Assembly (NCBI GenBank): GCA_036500965.1
Contig: DASYBC010000051.1
Span: 70,682 to 134,681 of the forward strand
DNA from: AP-15 sp036500965
GTDB taxonomy: Bacteria; Pseudomonadota; Alphaproteobacteria; ATCC43930; CGMCC-115725
Reading direction: 5' to 3'
Length of the DNA: 64,000 bases
The position numbers were made by a program, and so were the translations under genes. The notes beneath the pieces were generated by a model. That model was not told where the DNA came from and did no database searches. It saw only the letters and a program-made list of their open reading frames with translations. Of this stretch, positions 1 through 7,447 are shown in pieces; positions within the stretch are counted from its first letter, which is position 1, and the number at the start of each line of letters is the position of its first letter.

Positions 1-1166
1 GGCACCAAGAGGCGGCTGTTGTAGGTCGAGCTCATGACTGCGCCATACGCCCCGGCCGCAGTGAAGGCGACGAGGTCGCCTGCCTCGAGCGGCGGCAGCT
101 GGCGATCAATGGCGAAAGTGTCGCCGGTCTCGCACACCGGGCCGACGACGTCCGCCGGTGAAAGCAGCGCCGCCGGCGCGGGGAACCGGACCGGGAGGAG
201 ATCGTGCCACGCGTCGTAGAGCGCCGGGCGGATCAGGTCGTTCATCGCTGCGTCGAGGATCAAAAAACGCTTGCCCGCCCCTCTTTTGACATAGAGAACT
301 TTGGCGACGAGAAGCCCGGCCGGGCCGGCCAGCGCCCGTCCCGGCTCGATCGTCACTGCGAGGTCGAGCGGGGCGAAAATCTCACCGACCAGTTTGGCAT
401 AATCCGCAGCCGCTGGCGGGGCTTCGTCGCGGTAGCGGATGCCGACGCCGCCGCCGAGGTCGATGCGGGAAACGGCGAGCCCGCTTGCGCGCAGCGCGCG
501 CGCCTGCTCCGCCAACCGGCCGAACGCCCGCCGATAGGGAGCGAGGTCGACGAGCTGCGACCCGATATGCACGGCGAGCCCCAAGGGTGCAATGCCGGGC
601 AGCGAGGCGGCCAGGCAATAAGCCGCCGCGGCCTCGCCGATGTCGATGCCGAATTTGTTTTCTTTCTTGCCGGTGGCGATCTTGGCGTGGGTCAGCGCAT
701 CGACATCCGGATTGACCCGCAGCGCCACCGGCGCGGTCTGCCCAAGCTTGGTCGCGACCGCGCTCAGCCGATGCAGCTCGGGCACCGATTCGACATTGAT
801 CTGATGCAGCCCGGCGGCGAGGGCGGCCGTCATTTCCGCCTCGGTTTTGCCGACCCCCGAAAAAACGATGCGCTCGGGCGGCACGCCGGCAAAGAGCGCG
901 CGCCGCAGCTCGCCCTCCGAGACGACATCCGCGCCGGCCCCGAGCCCGGCGAAAAGGCGCAGCACGGCGAGGTTCGAATTGGCCTTGACGGCGTAGCAGA
1001 TCAGCGCGCGCTCGGCGGCAAACGCCTCGGCAAAGGCCCGATACGCGGCGGCAAACGCGGCGGCCGAGTAGACATAAAGGGGAGTGCCGATCGCTGCCGC
1101 GATCTGTCGGATCGGGACATCCTCGGCGTGCATCTCGCCGCCGCGATAGGTGAAGAACTCACTCAC
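1..1166 (-). CDS. lysA: diaminopimelate decarboxylase, C-terminus cut by window start
   Basis: PLP-dependent cytoplasmic enzyme that decarboxylates meso-diaminopimelate to L-lysine, the last step of lysine synthesis. The minus-strand translation begins VSEFFTYRGGEMHAED and carries the PLP-lysine motif YAVKAN at about residue 50, the glycine-rich phosphate-binding segment GGGVGIRY, and an EPGRALAGPAG segment, all typical of LysA. The reading frame is still open at base 1, so the last part lies outside the window. I chose the GTG at 1166 because it overlaps the lptM stop by 8 bp, as usual in an argH-lptM-lysA operon, and yields the standard LysA N-terminus. An ATG lies 11 codons further in. Confidence 0.93.
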   Translation of the reverse strand, partial: MSEFFTYRGGEMHAEDVPIRQIAAAIGTPLYVYSAAAFAAAYRAFAEAFAAERALICYAVKANSNLAVLRLFAGLGAGADVVSEGELRRALFAGVPPERIVFSGVGKTEAEMTAALAAGLHQINVESVPELHRLSAVATKLGQTAPVALRVNPDVDALTHAKIATGKKENKFGIDIGEAAAAYCLAASLPGIAPLGLAVHIGSQLVDLAPYRRAFGRLAEQARALRASGLAVSRIDLGGGVGIRYRDEAPPAAADYAKLVGEIFAPLDLAVTIEPGRALAGPAGLLVAKVLYVKRGAGKRFLILDAAMNDLIRPALYDAWHDLLPVRFPAPAALLSPADVVGPVCETGDTFAIDRQLPPLEAGDLVAFTAAGAYGAVMSSTYNSRLLV

Positions 1167-1338
1167 GCGGATAGGGCAGCGGATAGGTGCTGGGGGCGCC
1201 CGGCGGCGGCACCGGTGCGTCCTTTTTGCCGCAGCCGGTCAGTGCCGGCGCAAGGAGGATGAGGGCGACAATGGCCAGCCCGACCGCCGGCGGCGCGTTT
1301 CTCGACGGCGGAAAGGTTCCGAGCGGGATCGCCCTCAC
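1159..1338 (-). CDS. lptM: small LptM/YifL-like lipoprotein
   Basis: Predicted lipoprotein of about 59 residues. It has a short hydrophobic signal (LAIVALILLAPA), a lipobox LTGC, and then a charged/proline-rich tail GKKDAPVPPPG, the pattern of the LptM (YifL) family, whose E. coli member assists maturation of the LPS translocon LptDE. It lies between argH and lysA, the conserved place of this gene in proteobacteria. The start is uncertain: the frame is open back to about 1449, but everything upstream of 1338 is translated from a palindromic repeat, so I place the start at the GTG at 1336-1338, inside the edge of that repeat. The symbol rests on family and context. Confidence 0.75.
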   Translation of the reverse strand: MRAIPLGTFPPSRNAPPAVGLAIVALILLAPALTGCGKKDAPVPPPGAPSTYPLPYPRE

Positions 1339-1416
1339 CCGCCCCGCTGCGCGCGGCACCCTCTCCCGCAATGCGGGAGAGGGGGGACCCAGCGCCGAGC
1401 GCTGGGTGGGTGAGGG
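1332..1416. repeat. 85-bp palindromic intergenic repeat, copy 1
   Basis: Outer arms CCCTCACCC (1332-1340) and GGGTGAGGG (1408-1416) enclose an inner perfect stem CCCTCTCCCGCA/TGCGGGAGAGGG and a third hairpin ACCCAGCGC/GCGCTGGGT. A second copy with the same outer and central arms is at 40441-40526. Copy 1 lies between argH and lptM and appears to supply the GTG start of lptM. Confidence 0.85.
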
Positions 1417-1445
1417 TGGCGCAGCGGGTCCGCGAACCGCGGGTC

Positions 1446-2858
1446 TCACGCCAAATACCTTTTCCGCGCCACGGTGATGGCGGCGCGGACGCGGGCCGGC
1501 GCGGTGCCGCCATCGCTGGTGCGGCTGGCGACCGACCGCTCGGGGTCGAGCACCGCATAGGCGGCGGCGGTGATCGCCGGCTCGACCTGCTGCAATTCGG
1601 CGAGCGGCAGGTCAGCGAGGTTGCAGCCGAGCGCTTCGGCGCGCCCGACGATACGCCCCGTCGCGTGGTGTGCTTCTCGGAACGGCAGGCCGGCGATGCG
1701 CACCAGCCAATCGGCGAGATCGGTCGCCGTCGCGAAACCTCGTCCGGCAGCCTCACGCATGCGCGCCCGGTCGGGCCGCAGGTCGCGCACCATCCCGCTC
1801 GTCGCGGCAAGGCATAGCTCGAGCGCATCGGCGGCCTCGAACACCGGGACCTTGTCCTCCTGCATATCTTTGCCATAGGCGAGCGGCAGGCCCTTCATCA
1901 CCGTCAGCAACGCGACAAGCGCACCGTTGAGCCGGCCGGTCTTGGCGCGGACCAGCTCGGCCGCATCGGGGTTGCGCTTTTGCGGCATGATCGAGCTACC
2001 GGTGGTGAAAGCGTCGCTGAGCCGAACAAAGCCGTAGGCGTCGCTGCACCAGATCACGATCTCCTCGGCCAAGCGCGACAGATGCGTGCCGGCGAGCGCC
2101 GCCGCGGCGAGGAACTCGATCGCGAAATCGCGGTCGGAAACGGCGTCGAGCGAGTTCGCCGCCGGGCGGTCGAAGCCGAGCGCCGCGGCGGTCTGCGCGC
2201 GGTCGATCGGGAACGCGGTGCCGGCCAACGCCGCCGCGCCCAATGGCGACTCGTTCATCCGGCGCCGGCAGTCGGCGAGCCGCCCGCGGTCGCGCCCGAC
2301 CATTTCGACATAGGCCATCAGGTGGTGGCCGAAGGTGACCGGCTGGGCGATCTGCAGATGGGTGAACCCCGGCATCACCGTGTCCGCCTCGGCCTCGGCG
2401 CAGTCGATCAAGGACCCCTGCAAATCTCGCATCGCGGCGTCGAGCCGGTCGATCGCCGCGCGCAGCCACAGCTTCAGGTCGGTCGCGACCTGGTCATTGC
2501 GCGAGCGCGCAGTGTGGAGGCGGCCGGCAACCGGGCCGATCAGCTCGGCGAGGCGCGTCTCGATGTTCATGTGGATGTCTTCGCGCGCCTCGCTGAAGAC
2601 GAAACGGCCGCTTTCGATCTCCGCCCGGATTTGCTCTAGACCCTCGGCGATGGCCGCGCCATCTTGCGGCGACAGGATGTTCTGCTTCACCAGCATTGCG
2701 CAATGTGCCTTGGAGCCGGCAAGGTCCTCGGCCCACAGGCGCTTGTCGGAATCGATCGACGCATTGATGCGGCGCATAATCTCGGCCGGGCCGGCGGCGA
2801 AGCGGCCGCCCCATTGCGCGTTCGGCCCGGTTTCCGCCAATTTCTTGCGGCCGGTCAT
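1446..2858 (-). CDS. argH: argininosuccinate lyase
   Basis: Cytoplasmic enzyme of the last step of arginine synthesis: L-argininosuccinate is split to arginine and fumarate. The 470-residue product has normal family length. The fumarase/aspartase-superfamily signature GSSIMPQKRNPD is at about residues 288-298, including the mobile catalytic-loop serine. TARSRNDQ is at about 117-124 and the TH motif (GFTHLQ) at about 164-169. It is the first gene of the minus-strand group argH-lptM-lysA and is divergent from the tlpA-like gene at 2892, with only 33 bp between the two starts, so the promoters probably overlap. Confidence 0.97.
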   Translation of the reverse strand: MTGRKKLAETGPNAQWGGRFAAGPAEIMRRINASIDSDKRLWAEDLAGSKAHCAMLVKQNILSPQDGAAIAEGLEQIRAEIESGRFVFSEAREDIHMNIETRLAELIGPVAGRLHTARSRNDQVATDLKLWLRAAIDRLDAAMRDLQGSLIDCAEAEADTVMPGFTHLQIAQPVTFGHHLMAYVEMVGRDRGRLADCRRRMNESPLGAAALAGTAFPIDRAQTAAALGFDRPAANSLDAVSDRDFAIEFLAAAALAGTHLSRLAEEIVIWCSDAYGFVRLSDAFTTGSSIMPQKRNPDAAELVRAKTGRLNGALVALLTVMKGLPLAYGKDMQEDKVPVFEAADALELCLAATSGMVRDLRPDRARMREAAGRGFATATDLADWLVRIAGLPFREAHHATGRIVGRAEALGCNLADLPLAELQQVEPAITAAAYAVLDPERSVASRTSDGGTAPARVRAAITVARKRYLA

Positions 2859-2891
2859 GCGCCGTTGTCCAGATCTGAAAAGGACGAGACG

Positions 2892-3476
2892 ATGAGATCG
2901 GGCCGCGCCGTGCTGTTGATTCTGGCTCTGCTGCTGCCGGGCGCCGGTTTGGCCGCGCCAGCCGTCTCGCCCGCATCCGATCCGCCGGCGCTCGGCGTGT
3001 TCATCCCGGCGGCGCCGCAGCCGGCGCCCAAGATCAGCTTTTCCAATGCCGCTGGGCAGAAATTCAAGCTCGCCGATTTCGCCGGCCGGGTCGTGATTGT
3101 CAACCTATGGGCCACCTGGTGCGCGCCGTGCCGTCGCGAGATGCCGTCCTTGGAGCGGCTGCAGGCCCGGCTCGGCGACAAGATCACAATCCTGGCGATA
3201 TCCGAGGACACTCGCGGCGAGAAGGCGGTCGCCCCGTTTGTCGCCAAGCTCGGGCTCAAGGCGATCAAGACCTATCTCGATCCGACGAGCGCGGTTGGCC
3301 AAGCGTTCAAGGTCGACGGACTGCCAAGCAGCTTTGTGCTCGACCGCAACGGCCGGGTGGTCGGCCGGGTGGTCGGCGAAGCCAAGTGGGATTCGCCCAA
3401 GATGCTGGCGGTGATCGACCCGCTGCTCGGCGAGGGCGAGGTGGTCAAGACGTCGTTCCCGCCAAAGCATCCCTGA
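2892..3476 (+). CDS. TlpA/ResA-family periplasmic thiol-disulfide protein
   Basis: Secreted or membrane-tethered thioredoxin-fold protein of 194 residues. The hydrophobic N-terminal segment (residues 5-22, ending in a GLAAP cleavage-like site) is followed by an AhpC/TSA-Redoxin domain with the active-site motif WATWCAPCRRE (Cys77, Cys80) and the cis-proline region DGLPSSFVLDRNG. Such proteins reduce periplasmic disulfides, often for cytochrome c maturation. The ATG at 2892 is preceded by AGGACGAG. A divergent TlpA-family gene beside argH is a recurrent alphaproteobacterial arrangement. The 3' end overlaps the convergent esterase gene by 32 bp. Confidence 0.88.
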   Translation: MRSGRAVLLILALLLPGAGLAAPAVSPASDPPALGVFIPAAPQPAPKISFSNAAGQKFKLADFAGRVVIVNLWATWCAPCRREMPSLERLQARLGDKITILAISEDTRGEKAVAPFVAKLGLKAIKTYLDPTSAVGQAFKVDGLPSSFVLDRNGRVVGRVVGEAKWDSPKMLAVIDPLLGEGEVVKTSFPPKHP

Positions 3477-4125
3477 GCAAAACGTCTCGCAGAAAATGCC
3501 CGCCGCGCCGCAATCCTTCCTCATCGATCGAATGGCCGACGCCCTGACAGGCCAGGCTTTCGACTGGGATGCCCGCGGCTTTGAGGCCGGTTTCGGCCTC
3601 GGCAAGCGCGGCAAACGGGACGAGCGGGTCCTCGCTGCCGTGAACCACCAATATCGGCGGCCGCGAGCGCACCTCCTGCGGCAGCAATTCGGGGGCGACG
3701 AGCCGACCCGAATAGCCGACGATGCCGGCAAGCTCTTGTGCCCGCCGCGGCCCGACATAGAGCGACATGACCGAGCCTTGCGAGAAGCCGACCAGCGCCA
3801 GCGCGCTGGCCTCGAGCCCGCGCTCGTCGAGCGCCGCGTCGATAAAAGCGTCGAGGATCGGCGCCGCTGCGCGCACTCCGGCCAGCTGTGCCGCGGGACT
3901 GCGATCCTGCGAGCTGTACCACTGGTAGCCATACGGCGCCATATCGCACGGGAAGGGAGCGTTCGGCGACACGAACTCGGCTTCGGGCAGGAGCGGCGCC
4001 CAATAGGGTGCGAGCCCGATCAGATCGTTGCCGTCGGCGCCCAGCCCGTGCAGCAGGATTACCAGCTGGCGCGGCTTGCGGCCCGAGGCGGGCGGTCGCG
4101 ACGGTCCAGACAGGTTGGGCATCAT
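3445..4125 (-). CDS. alpha/beta-hydrolase of the carboxylesterase/phospholipase (YpfH) family
   Basis: Predicted cytoplasmic serine esterase of 226 residues. Visible features are the oxyanion motif HGLGADGNDL (about residues 26-35), the nucleophile elbow GFSQGS (Ser115), the acid segment GSEDPLVPF and the catalytic histidine in GVGHSID near the C-terminus. This matches the phospholipase/carboxylesterase family (Abhydrolase_2), which acts on short-chain esters or acyl-thioesters; the substrate cannot be read from sequence. It converges on and overlaps the end of the TlpA-like gene. Confidence 0.85.
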   Translation of the reverse strand: MMPNLSGPSRPPASGRKPRQLVILLHGLGADGNDLIGLAPYWAPLLPEAEFVSPNAPFPCDMAPYGYQWYSSQDRSPAAQLAGVRAAAPILDAFIDAALDERGLEASALALVGFSQGSVMSLYVGPRRAQELAGIVGYSGRLVAPELLPQEVRSRPPILVVHGSEDPLVPFAALAEAETGLKAAGIPVESLACQGVGHSIDEEGLRRGGHFLRDVLLRDALAGTTS

Positions 4126-4208
4126 CGGCGCGGTCTTTCAAATGGCGGACGCGGCTCGTCAGCCATAGCCGAAAGAAGGCCCCGCTGTCACCTGCGGCAG
4201 CGCCGGCG

Positions 4209-5168
4209 ATGACCGCCGGCCCGGTGGTGACCCGATTTGCGCCAAGCCCGACCGGGTATCTGCATCTCGGCCACGTCCGCTCGGCGCTCGAAGGCTGGCG
4301 CGCCGCGCGTGCTGCCGGCGGGCGCTTTCTGCTGCGCCTCGAGGATATCGACCGAACCCGCTGCCGCGAGGAATATGCCGCGGCGATCATCGAGGATCTC
4401 GCCTGGCTCGGGCTCGGCTGGGACGGCGAGGTGCGCCGGCAGTCGGAGCATTTCGCCGATTATCGCGACGCGCTCGAACGGCTGGAGGCATTGGGGGTGC
4501 TGTACCCGTGCTTTTGCACCAGGCGTGAAATCCTGGCCGAGATCGCCCGCGCCGGCGGGGCGCCGCAAGGCGAGACGGGGTCGCCTTACCCCGGCACTTG
4601 TCGGCGTCTAGGAACGGCCGAGCGCGGCGAAAGGCAACAGGCCGGTCACAATTACGCGCTGCGGCTCGATGTCGCCGGCGCGCTGGCGCTGACCGGCCGG
4701 CTCGACTGGATCGAGGAAGGCGACGGCAAGCCGCACCGAGTGCGGGCCGAACCGGCACCGCTCGGCGATGTGGTGCTGGCGCGCAAGGAGGTGCCGGCGA
4801 GCTATCACCTCGCGGTCGCGGTCGACGATGCGATCCAGGGAGTGACCCTGGTCACCCGGGGCGAGGACCTCGCCCCGTCGACGCACATCCACCGCCTGCT
4901 GCAGGCGCTGCTCGCCCTGCCGGCGCCGTGCTATCGTCACCACCCGCTCTTAACGGACGCAACCGGCCGCCGCCTCGCCAAGCGCGACCACGCCCAAACC
5001 ATCCGCGCGATGCGCGCGGCGGGCCTGAAGCCGGCGGAGATTATCGCCGCCGCGCTTTCCCCAGCAAGCAACGCTCAGATCGCTTCCCCGTCGGCGGTGC
5101 GCCAAGCGCCGGCGGACCACCATAATGGCAGGCCGAGGGTCTGGTCGAAGAAGGTGTCGCCGGCGTAG
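4209..5168 (+). CDS. gluQ: glutamyl-Q tRNA(Asp) synthetase
   Basis: Paralogue of the catalytic core of glutamyl-tRNA synthetase that attaches glutamate to the queuosine base of tRNA(Asp). The N-terminus has the class I signature FAPSPTGYLHLGH (HLGH at residues 19-22). A Zn-site region CFCTRREI...YPGTC follows, and a KMSKS-like segment RRLAKRDHA. No anticodon-binding domain follows, which distinguishes it from GltX. I chose the ATG at 4209 because the product then starts at the usual family N-terminus; the frame is open further upstream. The last 30 or so codons are atypical and overlap the convergent gene ending at 5075, so the C-terminus may be extended by a lost stop. Confidence 0.9.
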   Translation: MTAGPVVTRFAPSPTGYLHLGHVRSALEGWRAARAAGGRFLLRLEDIDRTRCREEYAAAIIEDLAWLGLGWDGEVRRQSEHFADYRDALERLEALGVLYPCFCTRREILAEIARAGGAPQGETGSPYPGTCRRLGTAERGERQQAGHNYALRLDVAGALALTGRLDWIEEGDGKPHRVRAEPAPLGDVVLARKEVPASYHLAVAVDDAIQGVTLVTRGEDLAPSTHIHRLLQALLALPAPCYRHHPLLTDATGRRLAKRDHAQTIRAMRAAGLKPAEIIAAALSPASNAQIASPSAVRQAPADHHNGRPRVWSKKVSPA

Positions 5169-5422
5169 CGGCCGGCGGACGGTCGGTTGGCAGTTGCGCC
5201 AGTCGAGGGCAGCGGGCGGAAGCCGAGATCGAGCAACTGCCTCAGCCAGCCGGTCTCGACCGTGCCCGCGACCGGCTCGAACACGCCGGGATCGCCCGGC
5301 ATTTCTAGCGCCTGCGGGATCTCGACGACACCGTCCGGCGGAACCCGGAGCTCGGCGCCGGCGGCCAATTCGATCGTGGTCGGGGCCGCGCCCGGTGGCG
5401 CGATCAGTCGGTGGTGGAGCAT
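5075..5422 (-). CDS. small protein with tail-fibre-like C-terminus, function unknown
   Basis: 115-residue product on the minus strand. The C-terminal part contains DTFFDQTLGLPLWWSAGAW, similar to the segment (F/Y)FD-TLG-P-WW-G--W that recurs in phage tail or tail-fibre accessory proteins; that comparison is from memory and is an inference. There is no signal peptide or membrane segment. The ATG at 5422 lies 11 bp after the TGA of the coiled-coil gene, which suggests translational coupling, although no strong Shine-Dalgarno is seen. It is the last gene of an orphan minus-strand cluster (7235 to 5075) and overlaps the end of gluQ. Confidence 0.6.
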   Translation of the reverse strand: MLHHRLIAPPGAAPTTIELAAGAELRVPPDGVVEIPQALEMPGDPGVFEPVAGTVETGWLRQLLDLGFRPLPSTGATANRPSAGRYAGDTFFDQTLGLPLWWSAGAWRTADGEAI

Positions 5423-5433
5423 ACCGCGCCCGG

Positions 5434-6165
5434 TCAGAACGTCGCCTCGGGGTTCGACATCAGCTCCGCAAGGAGACGCCGGCCGGCTTCCGGATTGTGT
5501 CGCACCGCCGCGCTGCGTTTGGTCGAGGAGATCAAATCGCCGATCCGGGCGGCGGCATTCGCGGCGCCCGGTGCGCCATCGGGGAGATTGCCGCGCGCCA
5601 GCAGCTCGTTGCGCAGCCCGTGCAGCACGGCCTCGTGCTCGAGCGCCGCGGTCAATGCCGCGCGATAGGCCTCGGCATAATCGCGCGCCGCATCGACCGC
5701 CGCCTCGCAGACCGCCGCGTCGCGCCGCCCTTGCGACGCGCGCACACGCTCGGCGCAATGCTGGAACGCCTGCTCGGCTGCCGGCAGCACGGCTCGGGCG
5801 GCCGCCGCCTTCGCGGAAAGCGCTTCCTGTCGCTGTTCCGCGGCGATCGTCGCCGGGCAAGGCTCGGGGCGCGGCGCGGCAGCGCCCTCGGCGAGCCAGA
5901 CCCCAAGCAGGGCGATTTCGGCTGTCCGCAGCGGTGCGATCTCGGCCTCCAGCCGGGCCGCCTCGGCGATGACGGCCCCGAGCCGGGCGGCCGGCTGCTA
6001 AGCTGCGTCGAGCTCGGCGGCGGCATCGCTGAGCTCGCTTATCGCCGCGGCCAACCGCGCGCGGACCGGTGAGGCCGGCCCCGGCTCGCTCGCGCCATGC
6101 TCGTGCGCCGCCAAGCCGTCTGCGCCGGATGCCCGGTGATGCACGGGCTCGACCGGTTTCTCCAT
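5434..6165 (-). pseudogene. alanine-rich coiled-coil protein gene interrupted by an in-frame amber codon
   Basis: From the ATG at 6165, preceded by GAGGGAGC, the frame encodes 55 residues (begins MEKPVEPVHH, ends SDAAAELDAA) and meets TAG at 5998-6000. The same frame continues without another stop to the TGA at 5434-5436. The 187 residues after the TAG are again alanine/glutamate-rich helix and read as a direct continuation of the helix before it. No ATG, GTG or TTG lies near the start of the second part; the first GTG is at 5790. I therefore treat 5434-6165 as one gene of 244 codons broken by one amber codon, through mutation, sequence error or readthrough. Function unknown. Confidence 0.6.
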
Positions 6166-6266
6166 CGCGCGCTCCCTCGTGCCATTGCCATAGCCTGGGT
6201 GGGCCGTCGGCCACACCCGCAAGCAACATAGGCGGCCGGGAGGAGAGCGGCAGCCGCACACTCCCA

Positions 6267-6286
6267 AGCTTGCAGCTTTGCAAGCT
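6267..6286. terminator. short perfect hairpin between orphan cluster genes
   Basis: AGCTTGCA at 6267-6274 and TGCAAGCT at 6279-6286 form an 8-bp perfect stem with a 4-base loop, in the 137-bp gap between the genes at 6303 and 6165. No T-run follows on the minus strand, so an attenuator or processing site is as likely as a terminator. Confidence 0.3.
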
Positions 6287-6302
6287 CGGCGCAGCGGGGC
6301 GG

Positions 6303-7235
6303 CTACAGCGACATCTTCAGCGCTTTTCTGAGCTTGCGCACGGTCTCGGCGCTTTTCAAGCCATAGGGCGGATTGGCGGGCGACAGGCCGAGCTCGCGCA
6401 GGACCAGCGCCAGCACCCGCTCGTTGCCGGTCCCGGCGGCGAACGCCTTGCGCTCCCATAGCGCGATCAGCGCCTGGCGCAGCATCGCCTGGGCGCGACG
6501 CTCGCGACCACGGCCAGCGGCGGCCGGAGCTGTGCTGTCCGGCGCGTTCGGGCCGATCGTCACCTCGACGCCGGCAAGCGACGAGCCGTCGGGCAGCACG
6601 ATCGTATTGCCGGCAAAATCAAGCCGCGCACGGCCGAACCAGTCCGCCGCGGCCTCCGCCCGGCCGCCGGCGCGAAACCCGCTCGCCCGGAACCCCCCGG
6701 CGCGCCCGATCGCCTCGAACGCTGCGACGAGCTGATCTTCGATCGCCGCGATCTGCGCCAGCAGCGCCGGGTCGCCGCGATGGCGTTCGAGAAACCCGGC
6801 GAACGCCTCGCCGCCGGCAGCGCCCAGCGGCGACGGCGCCCCGGCGAACGGTGGCGGCGTTCCCCGCCCAATCAGCCGCCGGCGACCGGCGTCGGTTGCT
6901 GCCGGCGAGGCGGCGGCCGGTCCCGCCGCTGGCGTCGGCTGGTCCTGCTGCCGCTGCCATTCGAGCGAGCCGGGCGCCGGCGCCGGCTCGACGCTCGGTC
7001 GAGCTTCGAGCTCGGCTGCGAAGCGGCAATACCGCGCCCAAAGCTCGGGGTCGGCGCTGGCGATCAGCGCTTCGGCCAGGGTGAGAACAGACGCGGCGGG
7101 TCCAAGGTCGGGCGTGGCGCACCTCCCTTCCCGATCGGCCTCTGACCGGAGGGGTCGGGATGCTGCGGGATCGAGCGGTCGCGCCGGGATAGTGCGGCCA
7201 TCCGCTGGGGCCGACAACCGTCTCGGCCGAGCCAT
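6303..7235 (-). CDS. hypothetical protein of the orphan cluster
   Basis: Up to 310 residues, not recognised. The middle (about residues 80-150) is proline/alanine-rich and low complexity. The C-terminal third has a charged helical region (RERRAQAMLRQALIALWE) and a compact end PPYGLKSAETVRKLRKAL. No membrane segment or signal peptide. The start is uncertain: the ATG at 7235 lies inside the GCCATCGAATTC element that precedes the divergent efflux gene, its first 45 codons look non-coding, and the credible protein begins near VLTLAEAL. It is the first gene of the minus-strand cluster that continues with the coiled-coil gene and the tail-like gene. Confidence 0.5.
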   Translation of the reverse strand: MARPRRLSAPADGRTIPARPLDPAASRPLRSEADREGRCATPDLGPAASVLTLAEALIASADPELWARYCRFAAELEARPSVEPAPAPGSLEWQRQQDQPTPAAGPAAASPAATDAGRRRLIGRGTPPPFAGAPSPLGAAGGEAFAGFLERHRGDPALLAQIAAIEDQLVAAFEAIGRAGGFRASGFRAGGRAEAAADWFGRARLDFAGNTIVLPDGSSLAGVEVTIGPNAPDSTAPAAAGRGRERRAQAMLRQALIALWERKAFAAGTGNERVLALVLRELGLSPANPPYGLKSAETVRKLRKALKMSL

Positions 7236-7309
7236 CGAATTCGCGACTGCCAGCCACGCGATTGCGCCGCGACGCGGCTTTTTGGCTTTTTGTTGCCGGC
7301 GCCTATGAT
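7231..7309 (+). promoter_or_regulatory. upstream element copy 1 (CCATCGAATT ... TATGAT)
   Basis: CCATCGAATT at 7232-7241 is followed 72 bases later (start to start) by TATGAT at 7304-7309. Copies 2 and 3 (from 9072 and 10781) have the same box with TATCAT 61 bases downstream. Copies 1 and 3 also share the following CCAGCC(A/G)CGCGAT segment. It precedes pump gene 1. I read it as a candidate operator or promoter of the MarR-controlled cluster. Confidence 0.5.
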
Positions 7310-7447
7310 CGTGTCACGAATTTGACAAGAGTGGCCGAAAGGCCATCGTCCCCTCGGAGGGAACGCGGCATTGATCGCGAGGCTCGCCGCCGCCTGCTGT
7401 TTCGAGCAGCGCCGTCATCGGTCCGAGCTCGCGGATCGGGTGGCGCG

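Noticed and set aside
204..1262. A 352-codon frame on the plus strand across lysA
   Set aside because: Antisense to clear LysA motifs on the minus strand; composition is that of a shadow.
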